DNA from: Chrysomallon squamiferum
Taxonomy: Eukaryota; Mollusca; Gastropoda; Neomphalida; Peltospiridae
Length of the DNA: 64,000 bases
Assembly: GCA_012295275.1 (NCBI GenBank)
Contig: CM022679.1
Coordinates: 11,723,915-11,787,914, forward strand
Reading direction: 5' to 3'
Under the pieces are notes generated by a model. The model was not told the DNA's origin. It saw only the letters and a list, made by a program, of their open reading frames with translations, and did no database searches. Of the stretch, positions 1 to 13,211 are shown piece by piece; position 1 is the stretch's first letter, and every line of letters starts with the position of its first letter. A program made the position numbers and the translations under genes.

Positions 1-117
1 CTACTCTATCACTGCTGGTTCCTCCAAATACTGGAGGAGAGCATTATTAGGACATTAATTCAAACTCTTAACTGTAGCTGTTCTACAGGGATGGTTGGTG
101 GATTGAAACACAAGTAG

Positions 118-1118
118 GTGAGTGCAGATTGGTTCAGATGTTAACCCCAGCTTGGTTTTGCGGTTACCGTTATTATTATTTTTTAATGAATTACAGACAG
201 AAAATGATGATGTTGTGAAAGTTCACGGGAGACTAACAGGAAATTAACAAACAAGTAATAAACACAGACATTAATAAAAACAAACACAAAAATGTAAATG
301 ACAAACGTTTTTTGACTGAATTTGTTTTTTGTTTTGCTTTCTTTTCTTTTTTTTAATTTTCTAAATTAATATTTTATATTATTATTGTTATTAATAATCA
401 TTTTAATAGAATAACATCTTATAAATAGTGATGGTAAATAATTACCTTAAACATACCTCATTTTAAAGAAAATTTAAATATATTAGATGTACAATTTTAC
501 TGTAGATATTTAAAAACATTATTCCCCACAAACACCACAATATAAAATTTAAAAAGTTTCGTACAGGTAAATAAACAGTTAAATTGGAATGATCTATTAT
601 ACTTCAGCTAACCAAGATTTTTATTCTATTTATTTATTTTAGCAAGACTAACTTATTATCTTTTTTTCTTGACTTCCTCCGTTTTTCTATCAGACATGAT
701 GAAATAGAAGCTGATGTTCTGAAAAGGTAATTAATAGCTGTCAATTTAGTGTGAAATGCCTGCTGTGTGATTTCTGCCATCTGCCAGTTGTTATATAGAT
801 CAGTGATTGTGAGGAAACAGGTTAATGATCAGTTCTCATCTCATACTGTGTGTTCACAAGGAAAAAAACTCAATTATGGAAAAAATAATCTATATAGTGA
901 GAAAATATCATATCTGATCTGAGACAAGATTTATTTCTTTACAAATCTGAATATTGAAGAACCCAGAGTCCAGACTGAAATCATTTTAAAAGGTATTATA
1001 CAAGAAAGAATAAGAACTTTTAAATATATGTTTAATAAAACATAAAATGATTAGGTATCTTGTTGTTTGTTTGTTTTTTTTTTTTTTTTTCTGATGGTTT
1101 TTAGGGATTTTTAGGTAT

Positions 1119-1152
<34 letters not shown>

Positions 1153-3695
1153 GATGAGAGAAGAAAACTGATACCAACATGCATGGGCTTACTTAAACAG
1201 TCAACAGTACAGAAAATTACATACAACTGTTTCTGATAAACTTGTCAGGAAGATGAAAAAGACCAAAAAGCAAACTAAACAGCATTGATCCTATGGTCCA
1301 CCAAGCCTAAAATCTACATTATAACTTCTGAGTTGGGATAATAGATACAGTATAAGGCATAACTTTTGGTTTCAAAACTAACATACACTCTTATCTTCAT
1401 TTATTGATTTTTAAATGAAATGCTCATTATTTTACCAATTTGTAAACTATGGTAACATTAGCTCAAAGTATTTACAAATATCAGGTTAACAGATTGGTTA
1501 CTGAACCCCAGATTATAAATAACAGAACTGGTATTTTGTGTGAACTAAAGAGGACTAACTTTGTAAATAATGGGAACTATTTGTTATCAATTTTCTGATC
1601 TGGGTTATGTTATTTTAACTCAGTTTCAAATTAGGGTAATTTGGTTACAGTTTTTGGAGTTTTTCCGCTCTAAGTTGGAGGTTTGTAATTTGCAGTGCAC
1701 ATAAAACTAATTAATGCTATGTGTCTTGCTCATTTTAAATTCTGTAACAATTTTTATTGTGGAGTTTATTTTACAGAATTATGCTGAGAGGGATAAAAAA
1801 AATGTCCATAAAGATTAAATAAAATCCTTGAAAAAAGTCTGAATCCCAGGGAAAAAAAAGTTTCTTCTTTTCTTTTTTTTGGGGGGAAGATCATTCATAC
1901 TGGAATCAAATAAAACAAAGTTTAATTATCAGTAGGCATTTCTGAAAACACTTTTTTGAATCTTATGATCTTTGTTGGTTTTTCTTCTTTATTTTCATTT
2001 TATGAATGAAATGGAAAACAAAACTAATATAATTAATATGAATAAATAATAGGCCAAATAGAAAACCAAGAATTTAAAGGTTAAATCAAACTGAAAACAA
2101 AACAGAACTGCTACATTAAAATATTTAAACAAAAAAACATTGTGATTAATATTTTTATTATTTTTATAACATTTTCCAAACCTGGACAAAGATATATATT
2201 TGTGTATACTCCAAATAAATAAACAATTTTCCTTCCATGTTATTGATTATACAGATTATGAAAAGAAAACTGATACCCAAATAATTATAGTTTCTTCATA
2301 ATCAAAAGATGAGAATTAATTAAACAGAAAATCTCACTATTCAGTAAATCAAGATTTGAAAATATAGTTCACTGGAAAATTTAGGGTAGGGAAAGAAATA
2401 CACAAACACCATCGCTGTATTAGAAAGAAAAGAAAAACACTGATAACCACAGCCATTTATTTAAATATTTCTATTTCCCTGAATCGTCTGCCATGGATTA
2501 TTTCTTGGGGGTTTTTTTTCTCATTTTTTTTTCTTTCTTGAATGGTAGCATTAATGTTAAAGAGTGTTCATTTTATTGATGAAACTCCTCGGAATTGCCA
2601 TCTCAGAATTGCCATCCTTAAATCAGCCAAAAGAAATGAATGCAAACACATTCTTTTCTCTGCCTCTGTCAAAGATCAATGGAGATGGACAAAGCAAGAT
2701 GTATCATGCAGTACATTTATTGGCAGAATTTATCTGCATTTAATTCAAAAGCAGTGAAAGAAATTTACACTTTAAATTTAACTGTGAGAAAAAACCCAGA
2801 GTATACACACACTTGTAGAAGTTGCTTTTTCTATTTAGTTATTATTTTTTTTTCTTTATTGAAGTTTTATTTTGAAGATGTTTGTATTCAAGCATTAATT
2901 CTTTTTTTTCCTTTTCCGTTCCTCAATTTCTGGTTTATATTATCTAACATTTTATATTCCAGCAGTGGGAATACAATTTCAGTTTACATTCTTGTCTACA
3001 ATATTTAAAATACGTTCTTACTATATTCTGCAAACATTCAGTGGATAAACAGATTCAAGAAAGAACACAGAATGTGCACGACTGTCATGCAAAACTGAAC
3101 CACTTAATACACCTCTCAAAGCAATTTACTTGCACACTTTTGGTCAAATTTTATTAACAACTAAGTTGGTATAGAAGTACCTTAACCAAGGCATGTTACA
3201 GTGAAAGTGTGAATATTGGTTACTGAACTGTAAAGACATAAAGTTAAAGATCACACAGTACTGTTAATAAGATATAGTTAAATACTATATAATATTGTTA
3301 AAAGATTTTTTCAACTGTGAAAAGAATGGAAATACAATACTACAGAGTTACAACGCAGAAAAAGATTAAATATCCACCAAAAGATGTTGATATTCCACTA
3401 TTCAAATTTGAGAAGATTTAATTCAAGATTTAAAAGAGAATCACACTACTCTACATGATAAAATTAAATCAATTATTTACTCACAGAATCTAATATAAAT
3501 AAAGGGGATTCTAATATAAATAAGTAAAGAGGCTGTGCAATAAAATGGATGTAGCAGCCACACTACAACTGAGAGCCAGTGAGAGTCTTATTGCAGGCAT
3601 TAAACAAGTGTAAAGATTCATGAATTGGTTAGAGTGTAATCCTATAACCTGGTTTCAATAAATCTCCAATGAGCTGTGTTCAATAAGTGTGTCTA
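118..3695. other. No secure gene: intron or intergenic DNA
   Basis: AT-rich DNA with poly-T runs. Two very short splice-bounded open segments exist at 89-117 and 694-726 (see findings). Longer frames at 2542-3008 have no splice support or recognisable content. Confidence 0.4.
1123..1149. repeat. Poly-T run
   Basis: 27 consecutive T; a shorter run lies at about 1075-1090. Confidence 0.8.
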
Positions 3696-3830
3696 ATGGC
3701 AGCTCTGACTTGGCTGTTTCTTGCGACTATCAGCCATGAGGCAGGAAAATGGAGCTACACTGTCGAAGAACTAACCATTACTTTTATTAACATTGCTGAC
3801 CAAACAATAGCCAACATGTTTTGGTACTGA
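3696..3830 (+). CDS. Short ATG reading frame with signal-peptide-like start
   Basis: 44 codons, starting MAALTWLFLATISHEAG, then KWSYTVEELTITFINIADQ, then TIANMFWY and TGA. The first 12 residues are hydrophobic. No splice donor is obvious and no family is recognised. It may be a small secreted peptide, a relic, or chance. Confidence 0.15.
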   Translation: MAALTWLFLATISHEAGKWSYTVEELTITFINIADQTIANMFWY

Positions 3831-6157
3831 GCCATTATTGTGACGTTCATCACTGTAGATCATAGACATTACTGTCATTTAAAATGGTCAATCTCTTTTG
3901 GCATTGGTAAAGAAATTAATATTTAACAAAATATTCCGTTTAAAAAACCTATTACTGTACAGTAGTCTGTCTAGAGTTTTAGAGAAAGATTTTTACATTC
4001 CAGTGTGTGTTATTCTTTATACTGCCACAGCATACAGTACAGATTTGTTTGCTGTTTTTATTTTTTGTCGTTGTTATTTAGGGTGGGTTTCTTGTGGGGT
4101 TTTTAACATTTGTCTACATACCACAGAAAAGCAGACTATCAAAGAGAGCTGGTGAAACCCCGATTGGAATGGGAAATGAATACATTCTGTCTTCAGTGAG
4201 TACATATTTGTCACTATTTATGATAAGCTTCAAAGAAAACAATAAGTGGTTATGTGGAAGTTATTTCTGTCATTTGTACATATAGGAGGAAAAAAAAAAA
4301 AAAAAAATGACTAAGAAAAATGAGGTAAGTAAAGAGGAGGAATAGACAAGTTAAAAGTAAAAGTGACAAGTAAATATAGTCAGACAGAAAATAAAATATA
4401 AAAATGACTAATAATAATGAAAATAAATATATTTAATGAATACTGAGAAAAATAAAGATCAAGAAATAAGTGAGAAAATATGAAAACTGGAACTACAGAT
4501 GTAAATTTACTTTAAATCCATTCAGATAAGAACAGTTCTAATAGAACATTATTTATTTACTGATAGAAACAGTGGTAACAATTTTCATCTTTCACCAACA
4601 TTCACCACTACTTGTTGATTACCACATGCTCCTAATATCTGATGTTTAACATTAAGGGCAATTTTTAAACATTTCTTTCCTTGATTACTCTGGACCTGTG
4701 CAGTAAATTATCCAGATGTTGATTACAAGCAAACTGATCTGTTTACTAACCTATCAATAGTGCAAGGTGGAAGAATGATTTAATTAGCTCTAACGACAAG
4801 ACAAGATGATGAGCTAAGTCAAAGATCGTATGCTGCTATCAGCTTGCATAAAACCTGATTAGTCCTGTTCTGGCCTCGACCCGTTTCAGACTGGGGTCAT
4901 TTCCACAACAAAATTAGTGCCTAGGAAGGAAACCAAGCATTTCAAGTTTGCAGACACCATATTATCAAATGTCTGGAATAAAAACGGAAGAAGCAATCTG
5001 GAATACATTGAATACATTTATTTAACGTTTGAGTCTGTGCTTGAATTATTTTGTGAATCAACATCTCTGATAGGAGAATGACCACAAATTAATCATTATT
5101 AATACCAATAATTCTGATTGATGGATATTGTACTGGCTGTCCTTTAGAAAATAACAAAGTCTGGCCAAGGAGTGGTAGATTTTGGGATCAATTCACCTCA
5201 CTGAATTTATTAGTTTATCTAAAATAGTCTGGCATTTTGAGTATTGATGGAATACCTTATCATCTTCATGGCAAAATGCAAATAAATACATCCTCTAGTT
5301 TCTAATCTGAATTAATATCCTTTCTAGATAGGAGCTTTATTTTTTTTTCTTTAAAGAAAAAAAGAAGAAGAAAATGACATAAAGAAATAGCAGTACAAAA
5401 TGCTAAGTGAAATAACTGAAGTATTACAGTTTTTTAAATCAGTGAGTAATAGTCCTGAACTGTGATGAAATATTACTGTAATTTAAACCAATTAGCAATA
5501 ACGAAATATTGTTGCAGCACTTAATGATGAAGAAAATAACAACAGTAAAAACATATGGTGTAGAAAAAACACAGCCTGCCTCATTTTTCTTGACAATTTT
5601 ACCATTAATTAGTTTCCAACTGCAGATAATAAAAAATAATGAACAAAAAAAATTCAATATAGTCTGTGCAAAAATAAAAACTCTGCAGCAATCTCTGTGG
5701 TATTGCAGACTGCTACAAGCAAAATACAAGAATGCATATTATGAAAATGTCCAAATCTCCAGATGTAAAATAGAAATAAAAATCTGAAACAAATGAAAAT
5801 GGATCTGAATAGCAATTACACTGAACTGTCTTGTTATTTAATTTTACTGCACTCAGTAGTCAATGCGGGTTTTTTTGGTTTGTTCTGTTGGATTTTGGGG
5901 TTTTTTGAAAAAGCATACTAAAATACTTATGCATGTTCATGCACACAGATGCATTCAGACAACTCTAATGATACCTGTAGGAAATCATATAGTGAAATAT
6001 CTTTAAAAGTAGAAGAAAATGTCAAGCATTATCTTAGGGGTTATTTGATTCCAGTCACAAACATTTTGTAACTTCAATAGAAAATAATAATAATAATTTC
6101 ATAACTCAGTAAATATTCAGTTATTTACTTTATACAGTTGTTAATGCTGCATTATTT

Positions 6158-6174
6158 GTGTGTGTGTGTGTGTG
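6158..6174. repeat. (TG)n microsatellite
   Basis: About nine TG units. Confidence 0.8.
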
Positions 6175-7818
6175 TTTATTTAATATAGTTACTAGTTAAA
6201 TTAGTAAACATATAAATATTACAAACTAAATATAACTTTTTAAAAACAAAAAACTAAATAGAAATATAAAAAAAATGTTTTTGCATTTCATTCAAACAGC
6301 CAAATGTTTCTTAAGCCAAAATTACTTTACCTATTTTCAGTTTTGATAAATTCTGTTTTCATATACATACGTTCAATTATTTTATCCATTTACTAATCAG
6401 CAATCAATTCATACCCAACTGAATACAAATGGACAAAAGAAATAAATGCACTGAGGCAGACACTTTCAGAACTGTTCATTGATTTGGTGATCACTGGCTT
6501 TGTCTACTTGATATCCAGTGAAAGTCTGGAAAGTCTACCCCACCAGAGAACAATAAGTTGTCCATTTTATAAATATAATCATTCATTACTTACTTTGAAA
6601 AATAATTTCAGAAATTGATATAAATATATACACATATACATACAATAATTATTTCTTTTCAGCTTTGGATATCATTATATGTCCATATTATGTTTGCAAT
6701 ATAATTAAGTTCAGAAATTCATGTATTAATTATTACTTTCAGGTATGGATGTACATCTTTGTTCCTTTATTTATCAAATAATTATTTCTCATTTGGGCTG
6801 TATATCTACATTTCTATATTTACTTTGAAAAACTATTTCAAAACTATTAACATTATATAATTAAGAAAACTGCAATATATTTCTTTTTCACAGGATATGT
6901 GTGCCTGATCCTTGTGTATATGTGAATCAGTATTTGCTTTGGATTTTTTTTTTTTTTTTTAATTTCTCTGTATAAATCTATGTTCTGTATTTATTTCACA
7001 TCAAAGCAGTACATTTCATTTGCAACTTTCTGGTAATGTTACTTTTCTCATTATCAAAATACTTCATTCATTCTTAGCAGAATAATTCACTCCAGTCATA
7101 AACTGGCTTATCCACACCAGCAATTCATTTAAAAGATTCAAATCTTACTCAATGCAAACTGGTTCATTTTCACAGTAATAAATTGAGCATTAAATACTTT
7201 ATATTTTACTTTTATTTCATCAAGGATGTAATACTACATCCATTACGAATGTTCTGTTTCAAAGATCATCAACTAGTGGCAACCATTAAAAGTTATTTAT
7301 AAAAACAATGTCTATAGTCTGGATTTTCTTTTCAAGAACAAAAACTTTTTTTTTCAAGCTGATGATAAGATATCTACTAAAGGTATTTTAAAAATAACAT
7401 TTACCGCTTGAAAAACAAGAGGTTTACTTTCAAAGTGTAGACATATCTAAATGTAATGGATGAATGAATGAAAATTTATTCAAGTTGCCTTCTATCATAC
7501 ATATGCTTTTATTATTTCTGATTGCGTAAAAATAAATTTGCTAGTTCTAATGTGACATGATAAACCATTCTTATATTTATCAATAAGGACATGACAGGAT
7601 AATACATCCCATTTTTATACAAGTGTAGAGAGAAACAACTCTGTTGTGTATCATGTAATTCAAACAAGTATAATAATAATAATACATATGTATGTGTGTA
7701 TACATGTTATGTTATCTCATTTGAAATGAACCCTCTCTATGCAGATATAATCTTCAAATACAAAAAGTTCTGTTATTATGATGTAAGCAACATTTAGCTG
7801 TGATATCTTTAGGCACAG

Positions 7819-7823
<5 letters not shown>

Positions 7824-7856
<33 letters not shown>
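7824..7856. repeat. Poly-A run
   Basis: About 32 A, ending before gaataggcc. Could be the tail of an old retrocopy, but no gene body is seen next to it. Confidence 0.8.
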
Positions 7857-7858
<2 letters not shown>

Positions 7859-8204
7859 ATAGGCCTATATATATAAATTATTATCAGGACAAAATTAATG
7901 TATTCCAAAGAAATTCTAAGTATAATAATTTACCCTTTACAGTGAAACACAGTCGGTGGTAGTACCAGAATTCTGAACTGGCAGAATCAAAGGATTAATA
8001 TTTCAATAGCAGTTAATACATTTTGTGGTTTTCATGTTCCAACGTTATTTAAATACAAGTGACATCGAGAAGAGCATGGGGAAAATAATAACTAGTGTCA
8101 TCATTTTCATTAATCTTCTACCAAGAAAAAGTTATTTATTACTTGAACTACCACACCTATATACTAAATATAATAATAGTATAGAGTTATTTCGTTGTAC
8201 TTAC

Positions 8205-8643
8205 CGCAATTTTTACACACAATCTTTTTGATATTTCTAATTGTCTTCTTCCTCCCCACAGCCGGGAGGGCACTCAGATGAAAGTATTTTCCACTTACTT
8301 GAGAAATTCGAAGAAAAAATATATATTTCTTATTATATTTAACTTCAGAAATACATTCCGTCTTGTTCAGGGGGCCAAAATACCCAACAATAATCTTTTT
8401 CGTTCTTTTACCACCGTTTATAAGCGTTTGCCCTTTTAGAATTTTTCGCACCTGTATTGTAGAATTATACCTGTCATCGTTTCCTGGGGGTCGGGTTTTG
8501 ACCCGACCTTCGATCACAACATCGGCGAGTATGGCACTTGAACTCGGGTCGGTAAATTTTGTGTCGCATGTGTTGGCCGAGCCGATATGAACGACAAATA
8601 ACAATAAACCCAAAACGACAAGTCGAATTCGAAACCACCTCAT
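8205..8643 (-). CDS. Neuregulin/agrin-N-terminal-like secreted protein, first coding exon (partial gene)
   Basis: Seen: an ATG exon of 146 codons plus one base, ending in AAATTGCG followed by the donor GTAAGT (phase 1). Residues 1-23 form a signal peptide (hydrophobic core VVLGLLLFVVHIG), then a Cys at about 26. The body reads ADVVIEGRV, then an IQVRKILKG strand, a Cys after FGPLNKTE, KKYIFFLR, and the closing segment IRNIKKIVCKNC. Known: the YIFFL segment and the basic helix ending in Cys-x-x-Cys resemble the N-terminal domain of vertebrate neuregulins (NRG2 type); the ADVV...G.V and VRV.RYLKG pattern also resembles the agrin NtA OB-fold. In neuregulins a phase-1 intron leads into an Ig and then an EGF domain, which suits this donor. 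Inference: a secreted or membrane-tethered growth-factor or matrix protein. No Ig, EGF or Kazal exon was found between 1 and 8204, so the family choice stays open. Start: first Met, directly ahead of the signal peptide. Confidence 0.7.
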
Positions 8644-8649
8644 CTTGAC

Positions 8650-9090
8650 AACATAACGAGCTGCCGGTTGTTTGTTATTCCTTCACTCCTCTTGACTCGA
8701 ACGACTCGAGGACGTAACACTCGCTATGGTATCTCCATGCACCTTCACATGTCGACTTAAGATGCGTATGGCGTAGCTGTGCGATACGCTTTTCGTATTC
8801 TTTACGCTGTCTACCGAGACGACCAATCAGTTGAAGCCGTTCTCTCTGCCTCGGGAATCGTTTTTATGCTTCATTTCCGAAATCTCGTCTCTTATTTTGA
8901 CATGCGCTGGTTTTTCCCCTACGCATTTTATCAAAGAGACCGCAAAATTCCGTCACCACCAACGCATTCTGATTGAACAGGGTGGACACCCCGGCGTTTA
9001 TAATCCTGTTAGGTTTATAGGTTACCTGTCACGTGGCTGTTACGCATCAATGCCTGTATGGAAAAAGAAAATCGGAGTGAACTAATGGAT
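8650..9090 (-). promoter_or_regulatory. CpG-richer promoter region of the neuregulin/agrin-like gene
   Basis: This block upstream of the signal-peptide exon is visibly richer in G+C and CpG than the surrounding DNA (repeated cg in acgactcgagg, gatacgctttt, gacgacc). A CCAAT box lies at 8823-8827 (plus orientation). No TATA box was identified, so a dispersed-type promoter and 5' UTR is inferred. The exact start site cannot be read from sequence. Confidence 0.4.
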
Positions 9091-9297
9091 AATGCACATC
9101 TAGTGAATAATCGTTGTAGACAATAATGTTATCAAATTCATAGCGGTAAATCAGCATAAGGAAATTAATTCAGTAAATGAAAGAAAGGTGAAGAAAAAAA
9201 AAGAAAGAGGAAATGGATATTTATTTATTTTACGCAAATGAGTTTATATTTCTATAACAGTAAAATTATATATGAAAAATACATATGTATATTAGCT

Positions 9298-9380
9298 GTA
9301 ATAAATAAATAAATAAATAAAAAAAAAAAAAATATTTAAAAAATATATATATATATATTAAAATTAAAATTAAAATTAAA
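9298..9380. repeat. Compound (AATA)n / poly-A / (TA)n / (AAATT)n
   Basis: Four adjoining short motifs in sequence, then AT-rich DNA. Confidence 0.7.
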
Positions 9381-9759
9381 TAATACAATAAAATTAAATA
9401 AACAAATATTAAAATGCAGTAAATAATAAAAACGTCTATTGAAATACAATTACATAAAAAAAAAAAGAAGATGATTATGAATAAAATCAGCTTAATACTT
9501 GAAATCAGCGTGCTTTCTACATCAGTAACACGCTCCGCATTGTCCTGGCTGAAAAATGTGCTGTGAACACAGCTTAACGACCAGCTAGCTTTACCATAAC
9601 GTTTTGTATCCGTTTCTAATACCTTTTTGTAATAAAATGAAATTATACTGATTTGTGACTTCATGCTGAATGCAAGCTGAACAAGTATACATTCATGAAA
9701 TATATCTTTGTACGAATTATCACAGTCCTGATTACAGTTGTTATTTTTATTAGCAGACT

Positions 9760-10050
9760 TAGTAGTTGTTGTAGTAGTATAGTAGTAGTAACAGTAGTGT
9801 AGTAGAAGCGATAGTGTATTACTAGACATAATAGTAATAGTAGTAAGTAGTAATAATGGTAGTAGTAGTTGTGTTTGTTGTAGTAATAGTCGTAGTAGTA
9901 GTTGTAGTTGTATAATAGTACTAACAGTAGTATAGTAGAAGCGATAGTGTATTACTGGTAGTAATAGTAGTGGTAGTAGTTGTTGCAGTAATAGTAGTAG
10001 TAGTAGTAGCTGAAGGACGGGTAGTAGTAGAAATATTAGTAGCATAATAA
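9760..10050. repeat. Degenerate (TAG)n tract with an internal 133-bp duplication
   Basis: An imperfect TAG/GTA trinucleotide field. The complex segment agtagaagcg-atagtgtatt-act occurs at 9801-9823 and again at 9934-9956, showing a segmental tandem duplication within the microsatellite. The long minus-strand reading frame here is low-complexity translation and is not called as a gene. Confidence 0.55.
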
Positions 10051-10182
10051 ATAAGTCAGCGGTAAGAGTTATAATATCAATGATAAAGTAGTAGGAATAC
10101 TTTTTTAATTTAATTTTACAAACATTTATTTATTAATTTTGTTTGTTTTTTTTGTTTGTTTTGTTAATATTAATATTATTAT

Positions 10183-10221
<39 letters not shown>
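10183..10221. repeat. (TTG)n microsatellite
   Basis: About 12 TTG units. Confidence 0.85.
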
Positions 10222-10752
10222 TATTTTTTTTTTATGAATTTGTGAATGTTCTTTTGTATGTGTAAGAAAATATGAACGTAAATGAGAAAATACGTAAACT
10301 ATTTGATGAGACATTTCTAATAATAGACTCAGTATATTTAGAGTCATTGAATGTAATCCCAAGCACAAAAGCTATTTAAAACGCCTTTTCACGTTTTTTT
10401 TTTTTTTTTTACTTTTTTTAAATTCTTGTTTTATGTCGCCTACACTTCAAAACGTTAAAAAGAACAAGAAAACATTGTTGCGTCATGACCAATGCGTGGT
10501 GTCCTGTGTATGACACGATCTTACCTGATATCTTATTACTCGATATCCGCTTTAACAAGCTCTTCAAGTTTAACGTGATTTAAAATAATAAATAAATAAA
10601 TAAATAATAATCATCATAATAAAAATATTAATATATATATATATATAAGAAGAAAAAAGGAAAAATTCACGGAAACACTTTAATGGCCATTTAGCAAAAA
10701 TAATAGTGGTATCAAAATCACAACGCCAACAACAATAACAACAACAACAAGC

Positions 10753-10805
<53 letters not shown>

Positions 10806-10825
10806 TGATGATGATGATGATGATA
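10753..10825. repeat. (TAA)n then (TGA)n
   Basis: About 16 TAA units changing to TGA units at about 10803. Confidence 0.85.
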
Positions 10826-11364
10826 ATACAATTAATAAATAAATAAATAAGGACTTCTAAGCTCTTCAGTCTGGTATCATCGACATTTTCTAGGATAAAA
10901 TTAAATGCGAAGCAAAATAATAATCCATAAAATATTAACATTTATAACAAAAAGAGACACTCTACGTAGAAACAAAAGATCTCAGTATAGTTATTAGGGA
11001 TCGATACAAATATAGAGTATCGTCTGCCGGGACACGCAACATTAACAACAATCACTGTAGTGTGTTATCGGTTTCAAAATAAGTCCATTTAGAGTTTTAC
11101 ATGAGCATTAATAGTGTTTATCTCAAATCCTAACAAATCTCAGTAAAATGTATTAATATGACGACATACTAACTAGATGGGATCCCTTTATTTTCAGCTC
11201 TAAAGCAACTTATTTTTGCATTTGCATTACCACTTAGATCATTCTTATGTACATACTGGCAGATGTAGATATACATATAGAAAGATAATTAAACACATTC
11301 GCGCATGCATAAGTACTAATAAACTAATGCATGCGTACGTACGTAGATTCATAAATAGATTCAT

Positions 11365-11433
11365 TCATATATATACATACATACATATACATACATTCAC
11401 ACATACATACATACATACTTAAATACATACAGA
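11365..11433. repeat. (CATA)n microsatellite, imperfect
   Basis: Tetranucleotide catacata with short interruptions. Confidence 0.8.
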
Positions 11434-12217
11434 GGTAACCGCATGCATACATCGATAAATATAAGTCTAGACAGATTCTGTGTTTCAGTTTAAAATTCCC
11501 TGAACTGGTCTTAAAAACATATTATCAAAGAAATTAGATGAAAAAAAAAAAAAAAAAATATTTTAAGCTGAAACATCCCTTCGTGAGGCTGAAATCAATT
11601 TGTTCATCTAAAAATATATATATAAATAATAATAAGACACCCTGGATGGGAAAAAGTGACACATTTTCATTTTCCGTTTTCCCAAAGGCAATTGCTACTG
11701 TCTTTAAAGCCCGTATTATTTTCCGACAAAAAGCGTCGATCGTGACATTTTATTCTTTGGGTGGGTTCACGTTTAAAATTATCACCAGATATATAAAAAG
11801 TAAGAAAATAGCTGTCAATGCTGATGGTGTTCATGGTAGGTCTTCCTTGACCATGGACTAATCCTAAACTGATTCTATTTATTATTACAAATTACTGTAA
11901 TTAACTGAAATTATAAAACCTACTCTTTAATAAAGTGGGACGTGGAGGTGAAAATATTACATGAAAAAAAAAACGAAGGAAAAGGTTACTTGTTTTGTGA
12001 TCTTTACTTGTTACTGAACAGGGTAGTATTAAGTTTTCAAACAAATAAAACAAAAGAAAGGCGATGTTTTCTGATAGTCGTCAGTATGCAAACAAATCCG
12101 GCTTTGGGGAGCAAACACACCCGTTTAGCTAACATAATAATTGTAATGTGGACAATTTACACAAGAAGGGCAGGTCAATAACTTCTTCCGGTGATTTCAC
12201 TTCCGAATGAGAGGTGT

Positions 12218-12251
12218 ATGGTGCATTTACAGACGTGGGCACGTAAAACAG
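12218..12251 (+). CDS. Possible initiating exon (MVHLQTWARKT-) next to an ETS site
   Basis: ATG opening eleven codons and one base (phase 1) before GTGACT. It lies 25 bases after CTTCCGGTG (12185-12193), a good ETS-type core-promoter motif. No matching second exon was identified, so it is weak. Confidence 0.12.
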
Positions 12252-13014
12252 GTGACTCTAAAAATGCTAATAAAAATATACCTGCACCATCCCTCCAGAA
12301 AGTGGACTGATTTATGACGTTCATTTAATAAATAATAATAAAATACATGCTATAATTTTGATAGGACATTATAAAGAATTTGTTAATGCTTTTATTAGAC
12401 ATATAAAAATCAAAAATCAAAATCAAAAATAAAAAACTCAAATCAAATCAAGAAAGAAAGAACGAAGAAATAAATGAATGGATTTGTGGCGTAGAAATGA
12501 TCGGGAACTTTTAATTGTGAGTTTGTGCGATGAACCATTGTACAGATTCATTTAAAATAATAAATAATAAATAAATTAAAGAAAAAGAAAAGAAAAAGAA
12601 AGTGAGAATTAATGTGAAATCCACACTTTTCTGAGTCATACGGAAATTTTTCTCTTAAATATTAAACAACCCAACTGTTTTACATTAAAAATATGTGTCT
12701 TTAAGGAATGTTATTAAGATAATAAAAAATTCACATAGCTTTTTATATAATGTATAAACAAATAAAATGAATTTTAGAAAAAATAAAAAATAATAATAAA
12801 AGACGATGAAGAAAAAGCAAAGATGAGAAGAGCAGAAACAAGCCATACAAGCCATAAAATATAGTAAGTTTATTATTAGCTTTATTGTTACTGCTACTAT
12901 TACTACAATGACTACTGATATTGCTACTATTGCTATTGCACTGATATTGTAAAAATACAAAAAATCGCATGTAAACATTGGTCTAGCGGTGCTGCTATAT
13001 TTAAGTACAGACTA

Positions 13015-13211
13015 TAGAACCCGGAAAAGTAGCCATCAACCAATGAGAAAAAAGAAAATCCGGAACTGAGACACCGGCTTTCATACTGGGTGCACGTGCT
13101 CTCTGTTCTTACCCATAGCAACGTTAGTAAACTAAGCTGCCTGTTTGAATCGATAGCGACAGGCGCAAGTCGCTACTGAAATGCTATGATTAATGTATTA
13201 AGTTAGTTATT
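13015..13211 (+). promoter_or_regulatory. Promoter-like block with ETS, CCAAT, E-box and RFX X-box-like motifs
   Basis: Within about 110 bases lie CCGGAA twice (13021-13026, 13060-13065), CCAAT (13040-13044), CACGTG (13093-13098) and TTACCCATAGCAAC (13109-13122). The last has a perfect right half of the RFX X-box (CCATAGCAAC) and a poor left half. An ATG with an adjacent splice donor follows at 13212. RFX sites commonly drive ciliary genes; that link is inference. Confidence 0.4.

Larger units (their letters stand above)
3831..8204. other. No secure gene: probably first intron of the neuregulin/agrin-like gene
   Basis: Lies downstream (minus strand) of the signal-peptide exon. No Ig, EGF or Kazal-like exon could be read. 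Contains a TG repeat and a poly-A run. Confidence 0.4.
9091..13014. other. Repeat-rich intergenic DNA
   Basis: Holds the TAG, TTG, TAA and CATA repeats and an ETS-like site at 12185. The 259- and 123-codon minus-strand frames are translated microsatellites. Confidence 0.5.

Noticed and set aside
1-30. Possible minus-strand exon at the left edge following ctcctccag
   Set aside because: Open for only nine codons before the window ends; phase fits the 8205 exon but there is no recognisable Ig or Kazal content.
9266-10045. 259-codon minus-strand reading frame
   Set aside because: It is translated TAG/AT-rich repeat (Leu and Thr runs) with no domain and no splice support.
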